Origin: Stenotrophomonas rhizophila
Lineage (GTDB): Bacteria > Pseudomonadota > Gammaproteobacteria > Xanthomonadales > Xanthomonadaceae
Reading direction: 5' to 3'
Assembly (NCBI RefSeq): GCF_003651185.1
Contig: NZ_RCDC01000004.1
Location: 1,784,659-1,848,658 of the forward strand
DNA: 64,000 nt
The notes beneath the pieces were generated by a model, which saw nothing but the letters and a program-made list of their open reading frames with translations, was not told the DNA's origin and did not search any database. Numbering within the stretch: the first letter of the stretch is position 1; every line of letters starts with the position of its first letter. The position numbers and the translations under genes were made by a program. This document shows positions 50,624 to 59,422 of this stretch, one piece after another.

Positions 50624-51900
50624 GCCGCCGCGTCTCCATGCGCCTGCTTCCGCAGGCTCTGCTGTTGCTCGCCGGTGCCTGCATCGCACCGGCGTTGTTC
50701 GCGCAGGATCTGCTGATCCGCAACGCCACCGTGCATACCGCCGCCGCGCGCGGCAGCCTGGAACACAGCGATGTGCTGATCCAGGGCGGCGTGATCCGTG
50801 CCGTCGGTCCGGGCCTGTCGGCGCCGGCGGGCGTGGCCGTGGTGGAGGCCGCGGGCAAGCCACTGACCCCGGCGTTGTTCGGCGGCATCACCGACATCGG
50901 TATCGAAGAAGTGTCCGGGGAATCGGCCACGGTCGACAGCACGCTCAAACTGGAAGACCAGCCGCTGCGCCCGGAATTCGACGTCACCCTGGCCTTCAAT
51001 CCGGACTCGGTGCTGATCCCGGTGGCGCGGCTGGATGGCATCGGCTTCACCCTGCTCGGGGCGAACACCGGCGGCGGCTTCATCGCCGGCCAGGGCGGCG
51101 TGATGCGGCTGGACGGCAGCGCCGATCCGGTCGGCCCGCAGGCGCTGTTCATCCGCCTAGGTGCGTCCGGCGCAGAGTTGACCGGCACCTCGCGTGCCGC
51201 GCAGTGGATGCTGCTGGAACAGATGGTCAGCGAGGCGCGTGGCCGCGTGCCCGCAGACTCTCCGCATGCCCTGCTCACACCTGCCGGACGCGCCACGCTG
51301 GCGCGCTACCTGGCCGGCCACGGCCGGATCGTGGTGCAGGTCGACCGCGCGGCCGATATTCGTCAGCTGCTGCGCTGGGCCGCCCGCGAGAAGGTCAAGA
51401 TCGCGATCGCCGGCGGTGCCGAGGCGTGGCGTCTTGCCCCGCAGCTGGCCCAGGCCGGCGTGCCGGTGTTCGTGGATGGGCTGGGCAATCTGCCGAGCAG
51501 CTTCGACCAGCTCGGCGCGACCCTGCAGAACGCGGCGCGACTGAAGGCGGCCGGCGTGCCGGTCAGCTTCGCCCAGCGCGATGATGCCTCGCACAACGCG
51601 CGCAAGATGCGCCAGCTGGCCGGCAATGCAGTGGCCAACGGGTTGCCCTGGGAGGATGGCCTGGCGGGCCTGACCCGGGTGCCGGCGCAGGCGCTGGGCA
51701 TCGGCGACCGGCTTGGCACCATCGAGCCGGGCAAGCTGGCCGATCTGGTCCTGTGGGAAGGCGATCCGCTGGATGTCGGGCATTACGCCGAGCAGGTCTG
51801 GCTGGGCGGCCGCGCGATGCCGATGCGCTCGCGCCAGACCGAGCTGCGCGACCGCTACCAGGCGCCGGCGTCGAGCGAACCGCGCGCATACTCGCGCTGA
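50620..51900 (+). CDS. Exported amidohydrolase-like protein lacking the HxH metal motif
   Basis: A 426-residue protein with signal peptide (residues 1-29), coupled to the preceding gene by a 4-base overlap. The amidohydrolase frame is clear: an N-terminal strand LLIRNATVHT, TPALFGGITDIG where the family has TPGxIDxHxH, and the C-terminal GTIEPGKLADLVLWEGDPL. Both metal histidines of the HxH motif are absent (residues about 85-96), and the other ligand positions are not evident. It therefore looks like a pseudoenzyme partner of the upstream amidohydrolase, possibly forming a heteromer. Confidence 0.85.
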   Translation: MSRRVSMRLLPQALLLLAGACIAPALFAQDLLIRNATVHTAAARGSLEHSDVLIQGGVIRAVGPGLSAPAGVAVVEAAGKPLTPALFGGITDIGIEEVSGESATVDSTLKLEDQPLRPEFDVTLAFNPDSVLIPVARLDGIGFTLLGANTGGGFIAGQGGVMRLDGSADPVGPQALFIRLGASGAELTGTSRAAQWMLLEQMVSEARGRVPADSPHALLTPAGRATLARYLAGHGRIVVQVDRAADIRQLLRWAAREKVKIAIAGGAEAWRLAPQLAQAGVPVFVDGLGNLPSSFDQLGATLQNAARLKAAGVPVSFAQRDDASHNARKMRQLAGNAVANGLPWEDGLAGLTRVPAQALGIGDRLGTIEPGKLADLVLWEGDPLDVGHYAEQVWLGGRAMPMRSRQTELRDRYQAPASSEPRAYSR

Positions 51901-51910
51901 GTCCCTGCAC

Positions 51911-51951
51911 AGGGCCGCTGCCTGCGGCGGCCCTGCATTCGGCGGCACTAC
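51911..51951. repeat. Hairpin with a SMAG-like GTAGTGCCG end
   Basis: AGGGCCGC at 51911-51918 pairs with 51927-51934. The following CGGCACTAC (51943-51951) is a GTAGTGCCG head on the minus strand. It may be a decayed SMAG element or a terminator for the amidohydrolase operon; no T-run follows. Confidence 0.4.
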
Positions 51952-51975
51952 CGTCCGCAACGTGAGCACCCGATC

Positions 51976-52605
51976 ATGGCCCTGCGCTGGTATTTCGATT
52001 TCGTCTCACCGTTCGCTTACCTGCACTGGCAGCAGCTCAAGGCCCTGCCGCAGTTCAAGAGCATTGTTCCGGTGCCGATCGCCTTCGGCGCGGTGCTGCA
52101 CCACCTGGGCAATCTGGGCCCTGCCGAGATCCCCGCCAAACGGCTGTTCACCTATCGGCAGGCGCTGTGGCAGGCCCGCAGCGCCGGGGTGACGCTGCGC
52201 TTTCCGCCGGGCCACCCGTTCAATCCACTGGCTGCCCTGCGCCTGTGCCTGGCCGCCGGGGCCACTCACGAGACGGTCGACCTCCTGTTCAACTGGATCT
52301 GGCGCGACGGCCACGCCGGTGACAGTGCGGCCGCGCTCGCCCTGCCCGGCGCGATGCTGGACATCGCCGATGTTGCCGCGGCGATCAGCGAGCCGTCGGT
52401 CAAGGAAGCGCTACGCCGCAACACGGATGCGGCTTTGGCGGCCGGCGTGTTCGGCGTCCCGACGCTGGCGATCGGCAGCGAACTGTTCTGGGGCAACGAT
52501 GCCCACCCGCTGATGCAGGCGGTGCTGGCCGATCCAGGCCTGCTCGAGACGGGCGAATGGGCGCGGATCCAGCACCTGCCGGTGGCCGTGGAACGCAGCC
52601 GTTGA
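51976..52605 (+). CDS. 2-hydroxychromene-2-carboxylate isomerase-like DsbA-family protein
   Basis: A 209-residue thioredoxin-fold protein of the kappa-GST/HCCA isomerase group: YFDFVSPFAYL with Ser11 in place of the DsbA cysteine, an all-helical insert, and GVFGVPTLAIGSELFWGND near the C-terminus, the cis-proline loop typical of the family. No signal peptide is present, so it is cytoplasmic. Glutathione-dependent isomerisation is known for family members; no aromatic degradation genes are adjacent, so the true substrate is open. Confidence 0.88.
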   Translation: MALRWYFDFVSPFAYLHWQQLKALPQFKSIVPVPIAFGAVLHHLGNLGPAEIPAKRLFTYRQALWQARSAGVTLRFPPGHPFNPLAALRLCLAAGATHETVDLLFNWIWRDGHAGDSAAALALPGAMLDIADVAAAISEPSVKEALRRNTDAALAAGVFGVPTLAIGSELFWGNDAHPLMQAVLADPGLLETGEWARIQHLPVAVERSR

Positions 52606-52694
52606 GCCCGGGTCGGCTCCCCGGTCAGGCAAGGCGAGCCGTTTTGCGATAGCGTTCACGTTTCCGAACCTACAACCTGCCGGAGGGGCACAGG

Positions 52695-53639
52695 ATGCGC
52701 ATCGGAATCGTGGTCGACTCTGCGTGCGATCTGCCGCAGGATTTCATTGAACAACACAACATCGTGCTGCTGCCGATCACCGTCCGCATCGGCGAGGCCG
52801 TGCTGGCCGACCATCGCGACGAACAGGCGACACTGAGCTTTCTGCATGCCCATGTGGCCGAGCACGGCGCCGAAGCGGAGACCATTCCGTTCAGCGTCAA
52901 CCAGATCCGGGACCTGTTCCTGGGCAAGCTGGTGATCGATTACGACCATGTGTTCTGCATGACGATCACCAAGACCCGCAGCCCGATCCACGACAACGCG
53001 ATGCAGGCCAGCTTCGCGATCCTCAACGACTACAAACCGGTGCGGCAGGCGGCAGGCTTCAACTCGCCGTTCGCGCTGCGCGTGCTCGACACCCAGAACC
53101 TGTTCGCCGCGCAGGGCGTGACCGCGGTGGAAGCGGTGCGCCTGCGCGACAGCGGTGCAAGCGTGCAGCAGATCCGCGAGCGGCTGGAGCTGCTGGCCAA
53201 CAACGTACACGGCTACATGATCACCCGCGATCTGTACTACATGCGTGCGCGTGCGCGGCACAAGGGTGACCGGAGTGTGGGCCTGATCAGCGCGGCATTG
53301 GGCAGTGCGCTGGACATCAAGCCGGTGCTGCATGGCTACCGCGGCGAGACCGGCCCAGTGGCCAAGATCAAGGGCTTCGACAACGCCGTGCAGAAGCTGT
53401 TCGACTTCGTCGGGCAGCGCGTCAAGACAGGCCTGATGACGCCAACGGTGTGCATCAGTTACGGCGGTGAGCTGGCCGACCTGCAGGCCCTGCCCGGTTA
53501 TACCGCGCTGCGCGAGACGTGCCAGGCGCATGGCGTGGATGTGTTCGAGGCGGTGATGAGCCTGACCGGCATGGTCAACGTGGGCAAGGGCGCGGTGACG
53601 ATCGGCTTCGCCGACGGCCCACATACCTTCAGCGGCTGA
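52695..53639 (+). CDS. DegV-family fatty-acid-binding protein
   Basis: A 314-residue cytoplasmic protein of the DegV fold: VVDSACDLPQDF at the N-terminus, FCMTITKTRSPIHDN in place of the usual fatty-acid-contact Ser-rich loop, and the C-terminal GKGAVTIGFADGP. Family members bind fatty acids and, in Gram-positives, act in FakAB kinases. I see no FakA partner here. The start ATG 52695 follows CGGAGGGG. Confidence 0.88.
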   Translation: MRIGIVVDSACDLPQDFIEQHNIVLLPITVRIGEAVLADHRDEQATLSFLHAHVAEHGAEAETIPFSVNQIRDLFLGKLVIDYDHVFCMTITKTRSPIHDNAMQASFAILNDYKPVRQAAGFNSPFALRVLDTQNLFAAQGVTAVEAVRLRDSGASVQQIRERLELLANNVHGYMITRDLYYMRARARHKGDRSVGLISAALGSALDIKPVLHGYRGETGPVAKIKGFDNAVQKLFDFVGQRVKTGLMTPTVCISYGGELADLQALPGYTALRETCQAHGVDVFEAVMSLTGMVNVGKGAVTIGFADGPHTFSG

Positions 53640-53657
53640 GCGCACTGGTCAGCATCG

Positions 53658-53691
53658 CAGCGGCCATGCCACGATCCGGGCACGGCCGCTG
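53658..53691. terminator. Long hairpin after the DegV gene
   Basis: Arms 53658-53670 and 53679-53691 pair at 12 of 13 positions. It starts 18 bp after the stop codon, without a clear T-run, so it may be a transcript-end stabiliser rather than a true terminator. Confidence 0.4.
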
Positions 53692-53751
53692 GTTCTGCAC
53701 GCGGATTGCACCGCGTCTCTGCCAGCCTTGCCGCATTCAATGGAGGTAACC

Positions 53752-54090
53752 ATGCCAGTTAGTTATGACATCAGCCTGCCGGACCCGGCCAAGGCACGCG
53801 GCAACGATCCGGACTTGTCCTTCCACGCCCAAGGCGCGGCAGGGTTGGCCGAGGAACTTCAGACTGCCCTGCGTACCACGGTGCTGTTCGACCGCTGGCG
53901 CGCCAAGCAGGACGATCCCGACGCGGTCGACCCGCAGTGGGGCGTGACCGATCCGGCCGCTACCGTGACCGGCGCGCAGGATGATCTGCGGATCAACCTC
54001 TGCGCCACCACCAGCATCGACAGCGACGTGTTCAAGCAGCGCCTGCGCATGCTGGCCGGCAGTCACTGGGAACTGCGCAACGTACGTTGA
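53752..54090 (+). CDS. Small conserved-looking protein of unknown function
   Basis: A 112-residue acidic protein. GGAGG at 53742-53746 decides the start at ATG 53752 (MPVSYDISLPDPA) over the upstream in-frame ATGs. It has no signal peptide, membrane helix or recognisable motif. Its 3' end overlaps the converging efflux gene by 28 bases. Confidence 0.65.
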   Translation: MPVSYDISLPDPAKARGNDPDLSFHAQGAAGLAEELQTALRTTVLFDRWRAKQDDPDAVDPQWGVTDPAATVTGAQDDLRINLCATTSIDSDVFKQRLRMLAGSHWELRNVR

Positions 54091-55568
54091 GCCATGTTGC
54101 CCGCCCCGCTGGCAGCCGACGCGCTGCCAGCGAGCGCCGCGCCGGCATCGCCATCGTCCCACCCACCGCCCAGCGCGCGATACAGATCCACCCGGGCGAT
54201 CGCGGCCGCCGCCTGGCTGCCGGCCAGCGCCGCCTGGTTGTCCAGCGCAATGCGCTGGGTGGTCAGCACGTCCAGCATGTCGATCACACCGGCCTGGTAC
54301 TGACGACGCGCAGCGACCAAGGCACGATCACTTTCCTCCACCGCCACCTGCAGCGCCTGCCCGCGTCGCTGCTCCGCGCTGTACCCGTCCATCGCATCGT
54401 CCACATCGTGCCACGCCTGCAGCACCGTCTTCTGGAACTGCAGCGCGGCCTGGCGTTGCTGCAACCGGCTCAGAGCGAGGTTCGCTTTCAACCTGCCGCC
54501 CTGGAAGATCGGCAGACTGATCGCCGGACCGATGCTGAAACGATGGGCGTTCCAGCCGTCCAGGTCGTCGAGCTGTTTGGCCTGGAAGCCGGCATCGCCA
54601 GTGAGGGTGATGCGCGGCAGGAAGTTGGCCTTGGCCACACCGATGCCAGCCGTCGCCGCGTGCAGGGCCGCTTCGGCGCGGCGGATGTCCGGGCGGCGCT
54701 CGACCAGGTCGCTGGGCAGGCCAGCCGCCATGCCGGGCAATGCCGGCCAATCGCGCCGTGCGTTTTCCAGCTGTGCGTCCAGCGCCTGCGGTGAGCGCCC
54801 CAGCAGCAGGGCCAGCGCATTGCGCAGCTGCGATTGCCGATGCTGCAATGGCGCCACCCGCGCCTCCAGCGCTGCCACCTGTGCGGCCGCACTGGCCACC
54901 TGCAGGGTGGTCGCCACGCCCTGCTGCTGGCGGGCCAGGGTCAGCCGCTGCACGTCACGGGCGATGTGCAGGTTGTCCTCGGTGATCGCCAGCAGCTGAC
55001 GCGTCGCGCGCAGCTGCAGATAGGTACCGGCGGTTTCGGCCATCACCGCGGTCTGCACCGCGTGCCAGTCTTCGTTGGCGATCTGCACGCGGGCATCGGC
55101 GATCTCCACCTGGCGCCGCACACGACCCCAGAGATCCAGCTCCCAGCTCAGGCCGATACCGGCCTGGAACAGCCCGTAGTCTTCGCGCCCGGCATTGCCG
55201 GACGGATCGTTCAACCCCACTTCGCTGTTGCGCGCACGGGTGGCACCGACCGTCGCGCCGACGGCCGGGGCGCGGTCGGCGGCACTGATTCCGCGCAGCG
55301 CGCGGCTCTGCGCGACGCGGTTGGCGGCCAGCTGCACATCCAGATTGGCCTGCATGGCCTGGCTCGCCAGTGCCGCCAGCAGCGGATCCTCGAAGCCGTT
55401 CCACCACGCCGCGTCATCAGCGAAGGCCGCCGAGGTGATCACTCTGCCCTCCCACTGCGCTGGCAGGTTGGCCTCGGGCCGCACGAAATCCGGGCCGAGG
55501 GTGCAGGCGGCCAGTGCGGTGCACAGCGCGCTGCCCGCCATCAGGCGCAACGTCTGCCGCATCATCAT
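54063..55568 (-). CDS. NodT-family outer membrane efflux lipoprotein
   Basis: Outer-membrane channel of a tripartite pump, 501 aa. The lipoprotein signal ends ALAAC (Cys22), followed by the family start TLGPDFVRPEANLPAQW. It has two OEP repeats with GIGLSWELDLWGRVRR and LVERRPDIRRAEAALHAA as signatures. The start ATG 55568 overlaps the stop of the adaptor gene (ATGA). It is third in the order MFS, HlyD adaptor, OMF. Its 3' end overlaps the converging small gene. Confidence 0.92.
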   Translation of the reverse strand: MMMRQTLRLMAGSALCTALAACTLGPDFVRPEANLPAQWEGRVITSAAFADDAAWWNGFEDPLLAALASQAMQANLDVQLAANRVAQSRALRGISAADRAPAVGATVGATRARNSEVGLNDPSGNAGREDYGLFQAGIGLSWELDLWGRVRRQVEIADARVQIANEDWHAVQTAVMAETAGTYLQLRATRQLLAITEDNLHIARDVQRLTLARQQQGVATTLQVASAAAQVAALEARVAPLQHRQSQLRNALALLLGRSPQALDAQLENARRDWPALPGMAAGLPSDLVERRPDIRRAEAALHAATAGIGVAKANFLPRITLTGDAGFQAKQLDDLDGWNAHRFSIGPAISLPIFQGGRLKANLALSRLQQRQAALQFQKTVLQAWHDVDDAMDGYSAEQRRGQALQVAVEESDRALVAARRQYQAGVIDMLDVLTTQRIALDNQAALAGSQAAAAIARVDLYRALGGGWDDGDAGAALAGSASAASGAGNMAQRTLRSSQ

Positions 55569-56620
55569 GCGCCCTCCCCCGGCAGCCCACGCGCGCCGCT
55601 GTCCAGATCCACGCGCGCCTCCACCGACATGCCGGCGCGCAGCTTGCCGGCCAGCGGTTGGCCTTCGTCGAGCACGATCTTCACGGGTATCCGCTGTACC
55701 ACCTTGGTGAAGTTGCCGGTGGCGTTCTCCGGCGCGATCGCAGCGAAGGTCACCCCGGTTGCCGGGGCGATGCTGTCGATCCGGCCGTGCAGCGGCTGGC
55801 CGGGGAACACATCCACCTGCACGTCTACGCGCTGTCCAGCGTGCATGCGCGTCATCTGCGTTTCCTGGAAGTTGGCGACGACGAATGCCTGCTGCAGCGG
55901 CACCACCGCGAGCACCGGCGTGCCCGGGGTGAGGTAAGCGCCCACGCGCACCGCGCGGCGGCCGACCATGCCATCGATCGGCGCACGCAGCTCGGTATGC
56001 GACAGATCCAGTTCGGCACGGGCCTGTGCGGCGTCGGCCCGCTGCACGGCGGCCTGCGCGGACTGCACGCTGGCGGTCAGCAGCGCGGTGCGTTGACGCG
56101 CATTGAGCACGGCGGCCGTGCCCTGCTGCAGATGCGCGCTGGCCACCGCCTGGCGCGACTGCGCCTGCTGTGCGTTCTGCACGGTGCCGGCACCGTCGCT
56201 GGCCAGCGCGTGATAGCGGCGCTGATCGGCCTGGGCGAGGCTGAGCTCGGCGCGGCTGACGTCCACACTGGCCTGGGCCTGATCGATCACCGAACCCTGC
56301 TGCGCCAGCGCGGCCTGCGCATTGGCCAGTTGCGCCCGTGCATTGGCCAGATCGGCACGCGCGGCCGCCAGCGCTACCTGATAGTCGCGGTCATCGATGC
56401 GCGCGAGCACATCGCCGGCCTTGACCGTCTGGTTGTCCTGCACGCAGACCTCGCTGACGAAGCCCGCGATCTTCGGCGCGACCACGGTGAAGTCCGCGGT
56501 GACATAGGCGTTGTTGGTGGATTGATGGCGGCCATCGTGCAGCAGCCACCCGGCGCCACCGGCGAGCAGCAGCAGGCCGGCAGCGATGACGAAGGGAACG
56601 GAGTTGCGATGCAGGGACAC
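55565..56620 (-). CDS. HlyD/EmrA-type efflux adaptor
   Basis: Membrane-fusion protein of 351 aa with one N-terminal helix (about 8-27), a lipoyl-type domain (YVTADFTVVAPKIAGFV, VKAGDVLARIDDRDY), a long Ala/Gln coiled hairpin (about 80-190) and SHTELRAPIDGMVGRR returning to the second lipoyl half. I take GTG 56620 (MSLHRNSVPF) as the start because AAGGA lies 9 bases upstream and the frame before it overlaps the MFS gene. It pairs with the MFS transporter upstream and the lipoprotein channel downstream. Confidence 0.9.
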   Translation of the reverse strand: MSLHRNSVPFVIAAGLLLLAGGAGWLLHDGRHQSTNNAYVTADFTVVAPKIAGFVSEVCVQDNQTVKAGDVLARIDDRDYQVALAAARADLANARAQLANAQAALAQQGSVIDQAQASVDVSRAELSLAQADQRRYHALASDGAGTVQNAQQAQSRQAVASAHLQQGTAAVLNARQRTALLTASVQSAQAAVQRADAAQARAELDLSHTELRAPIDGMVGRRAVRVGAYLTPGTPVLAVVPLQQAFVVANFQETQMTRMHAGQRVDVQVDVFPGQPLHGRIDSIAPATGVTFAAIAPENATGNFTKVVQRIPVKIVLDEGQPLAGKLRAGMSVEARVDLDSGARGLPGEGA

Positions 56621-56637
56621 AGGGGAATTCCTTGAAT

Positions 56638-58179
56638 TCAAGCCACGGGACGTGGCGGATACATGCGTGTGGGCAGCCACGGAATCAGCGCGATCAGCGC
56701 CACCGCCACCCACGCGACGAGGAGATAGAGATCGGCCGAGGTCAGCGCGACCACCTGCGCATGCAGGCGTGCGCCCAGCCCTGGCACAGTGGTGACATCA
56801 AGCCAGGTCGCGTTGCCGATCCGGTCAACCAGCGCGGTCGAGTGCAGATGGCTGCGCGCGGTGGTGACCGCCTCGAGCAGGCCACCGGCGAGCACCGCGG
56901 CGAAGCCTTTGACGGTGTTGAACCACGCTGAGGCGAAGGGGCCATCGGTCGGCGCCAGGCTGCCGGTGGCGAGCATCAGCAGCGGCAGCACCGCCATCGG
57001 CTGGGCGATGACCTGGATCACCTGCAGCCACACGAAGTTGTCGCGGTGCCAATCGGTGGTCAGCTGCGCACCCAGGCCACAGGCCAACGCCAGCAGGCCC
57101 AGGCCGACCGCCTGCACCCAGCGGCTGTCCACCCGGCGCTGGTTGAGCAGGGTCGCCACCAGCGGCAGCGCGATCAGCTGCGGCAAAGCGACCCACAGCA
57201 GCATCGGCGCGGTCTGCAGCGGCCGGTAGCCCTGCACCTTGGCCAGGAAGCTGGAGGGAATCATGATCACCGCCAACAGCACGAACAGCACGCCACCCAG
57301 CGTGATCAGCGCGTAGCTCAGATTGCGGTTGGCCAGCAGCTGCAGCTTGAAGAACGGCAGCGGGTGCGACCATTCGTTGTAGAAGAACAGCGCCAACAGG
57401 CCGGTACCACCGCCGAGCAGCAGGCAGATCAACGGCGAGGCGAACCAGTCCAGGCGCGGCCCCTGCACCAGGCCGATCACCAGCATCACCAGCGCAGGGA
57501 ACCCGAGCGCCAGGCCGACCCCGTTGAACTGCGCGAAACGCTCCCACCGCAGCGGGTCCTGCGGCAGGCCCCAGGCCACCATGCCCAGCGCGGCCACACA
57601 CCACGGCACGATCTGCCAGAACGCCCAGTGCCACCCCACGTAGTCCACCCACAGCGCGGCCATCGGTGTGCCCAGGCTCGGCCCGAACGTGGCCGTCAGC
57701 GCATAGCCGGCCAGGCCGTACAACTTGATGCCCGGCGGCAGGAAGCGCAGCGCCACGCTCATCAGCAGCGGTGGCAGCGCGCCGCCCGCCAGCCCCTGCA
57801 GCGCGCGCAGGATCAGCAACGAGGGCAGATCCGGTGCGAACGGACACAGCACGCCCAGCACCATGAAGGCGCCGATCATCACCAGTGCGAAGCGGCGCAG
57901 CGAAAAGGTCACCGCACACCACGGCGCAAACGCCATCGCGCTGACCGACATCGCCGTGTACAGCGCGATGATCCAGCTGCCGTCATCGACACTGAACCCC
58001 ATCGCGCCCCGGATGTCGGCCAGCGCGACCTTGGTGACGTTTTCGTTGATACCGGAGATCAGTACAGCCAGCAGCACGCCGCACAGGCCCACGGCCAGAC
58101 GCAGGCCGAACACCGCCTGCGCAGGCGGTGCAGCTGGCACGGCAGTTGCTGCCGGCAACGGGGCGGCAACAGCAGTCAT
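56638..58179 (-). CDS. DHA2-family MFS drug transporter (EmrB-like)
   Basis: Inner-membrane proton antiporter of 513 aa with about 14 helices. Family marks include SGINENVTKVALADIRGAMG, WIIALYTAMSVSAMAFAPW, the motif C-like GLAGYALTATFGPSLGTPM and GWHWAFWQIVPW. The start is ATG 58179, after which an Ala/Pro-rich cytoplasmic stretch precedes TM1. It is the first gene of the three-gene pump operon, 180 bp downstream of the LysR gene on the same strand, with its own promoter-like sequence in that gap. The substrate is unknown. Confidence 0.92.
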   Translation of the reverse strand: MTAVAAPLPAATAVPAAPPAQAVFGLRLAVGLCGVLLAVLISGINENVTKVALADIRGAMGFSVDDGSWIIALYTAMSVSAMAFAPWCAVTFSLRRFALVMIGAFMVLGVLCPFAPDLPSLLILRALQGLAGGALPPLLMSVALRFLPPGIKLYGLAGYALTATFGPSLGTPMAALWVDYVGWHWAFWQIVPWCVAALGMVAWGLPQDPLRWERFAQFNGVGLALGFPALVMLVIGLVQGPRLDWFASPLICLLLGGGTGLLALFFYNEWSHPLPFFKLQLLANRNLSYALITLGGVLFVLLAVIMIPSSFLAKVQGYRPLQTAPMLLWVALPQLIALPLVATLLNQRRVDSRWVQAVGLGLLALACGLGAQLTTDWHRDNFVWLQVIQVIAQPMAVLPLLMLATGSLAPTDGPFASAWFNTVKGFAAVLAGGLLEAVTTARSHLHSTALVDRIGNATWLDVTTVPGLGARLHAQVVALTSADLYLLVAWVAVALIALIPWLPTRMYPPRPVA

Positions 58180-58252
58180 CGAACACCACCCGGGTATCGG
58201 GGATGCAGCGGGAACAACACGGACATGGGGCCACTCCACGACGGGGAGCGGC

Positions 58253-58287
58253 AGTCTAGGCAGCGCCGATGCTGCGAAAAATGCTGC
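58253..58287 (-). promoter_or_regulatory. Candidate promoter with direct repeats for the MFS pump operon
   Basis: Read on the minus strand, GCAGCAT-tttTC-GCAGCAT forms a 12-bp-period direct repeat (58269-58287). TAGACT (58258-58253) follows with a 17-base gap from TTTTTC and would serve as a -10. A weak -35 overlapped by repeats fits an activator-dependent promoter, for example one using the upstream LysR protein. Confidence 0.45.
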
Positions 58288-58359
58288 GCCGGCCATCGCT
58301 GGCGTGCATCCCACGCACGCCTCACCGGTTGCCGTGCAGGCGGCCGTGGCCGCAGTGCG

Positions 58360-59268
58360 TCAGGCCTGCGTGGACTCCGCGTCGCACATCGCCTTGATGC
58401 TGCGACGCAGCCAGCGATGCGCCAGATCGCTGTCCAGGCGGGGATGCCATGCCTGCACGACAATCGCGCTGCGGACCGGAATCGGCAGTTCGAACAGGCG
58501 CAGCGGCACCCCGAGGCGTTCCAGCCGGCCCAGCATCACGCTGGGCATCTGCGGCAGGATCAGGTCCGAATCGGCCGCGGCGAAGATCGCCGAGTGGAAG
58601 GTCGGCATGATCTGCGCGACGCGCCGGGTCAGCCCCAGTGCTTCCAGGTCCTCATCGATCGGGCCATACCAGCGGCCACGACGCGATACGGCGATGTGGT
58701 CGAAGGCCACGAAGCGCTCGGCAGTGATCTCCCCGGCAAAGATCGGGTGGCCCTCATGGGCGGCACCGAAAAACGAGGTACTGAACAGGTTCTGCACCTT
58801 GGTATCGGCGCTCAGCTTGCTGACAGCACTGATGTGCAGATCGATCCGGCCCTGCGCCATCGCATCGTCGTCCCCATCGCCCTCGGGCACGAACCGCAGC
58901 ACCGAACACGGCGCCTGCGCCTTGAACAGCTCGCGCATGCGGCCCCCATAAGTGCCGACAAACACATCGTTGGCGCGGATGCTGAAGGTGCGCTCCAGCG
59001 TCAGCATGTCGACCTCGCGGCCGGCGTTGAAGACCAGGTGGGCCTGCTCGATCACCCCGCGCACCTGCTCACGCAGCTGCAGCGCGCGCGGGGTCGGGGC
59101 CAGGCCACGGCCGGCGCGGACCAGCACCGGATCGCCGATCGCCTCGCGGATGCGGCCCAGGGTACGGCTCATCGCCGGGGCACTGAGGTTCATCCGCCGC
59201 GCCGCGCCCACGACGCTGCCCTCCTCGATCAGGGCATCCAGGGCAATGAGCAGGTTCAGATCGGGCAT
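58360..59268 (-). CDS. LysR-family regulator of the MFS pump operon (probable)
   Basis: A 302-residue LTTR. The HTH at about residues 5-62 (LNLLIALDALIEEGSVVGAA, SAPAMSRTLGRIREAIGD) is of the NodD/NahR-like group, followed by a substrate-binding domain (about 88-295). The start is ATG 59268 (MPDLNLL); the much longer open frame runs antisense through the uspA gene. It is co-oriented with and directly upstream of the pump genes, and divergent from the universal stress protein. Confidence 0.88.
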   Translation of the reverse strand: MPDLNLLIALDALIEEGSVVGAARRMNLSAPAMSRTLGRIREAIGDPVLVRAGRGLAPTPRALQLREQVRGVIEQAHLVFNAGREVDMLTLERTFSIRANDVFVGTYGGRMRELFKAQAPCSVLRFVPEGDGDDDAMAQGRIDLHISAVSKLSADTKVQNLFSTSFFGAAHEGHPIFAGEITAERFVAFDHIAVSRRGRWYGPIDEDLEALGLTRRVAQIMPTFHSAIFAAADSDLILPQMPSVMLGRLERLGVPLRLFELPIPVRSAIVVQAWHPRLDSDLAHRWLRRSIKAMCDAESTQA

Positions 59269-59312
59269 GGTCACGGCAGTATCACCTTCAACGTGTGGCG
59301 GTGACTTTACTG

Positions 59313-59331
59313 CAATCCAAAACCCGGATTG
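59313..59331. promoter_or_regulatory. Dyad in the LysR/uspA divergent region, candidate LTTR box
   Basis: CAATCC-aaaaccc-GGATTG is a perfect 6-bp dyad with a 7-base spacer, 45 bp upstream of the LysR start. Size and position fit an autoregulatory LysR site. Assignment is inference. Confidence 0.45.
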
Positions 59332-59422
59332 GTGCGCCAAACGCACGGCTCCGCTGCGGCGCACGGCATGGGTCCAGCGCCGACGGTGCGCCACCCTAGC
59401 GCCCCCTCTGCCGAGAATGCCG

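Noticed and set aside
54063..58179. Assignment to emrCAB of S. maltophilia
   Set aside because: The gene order (MFS first, outer-membrane protein last) and a LysR rather than MarR regulator argue against that specific operon.
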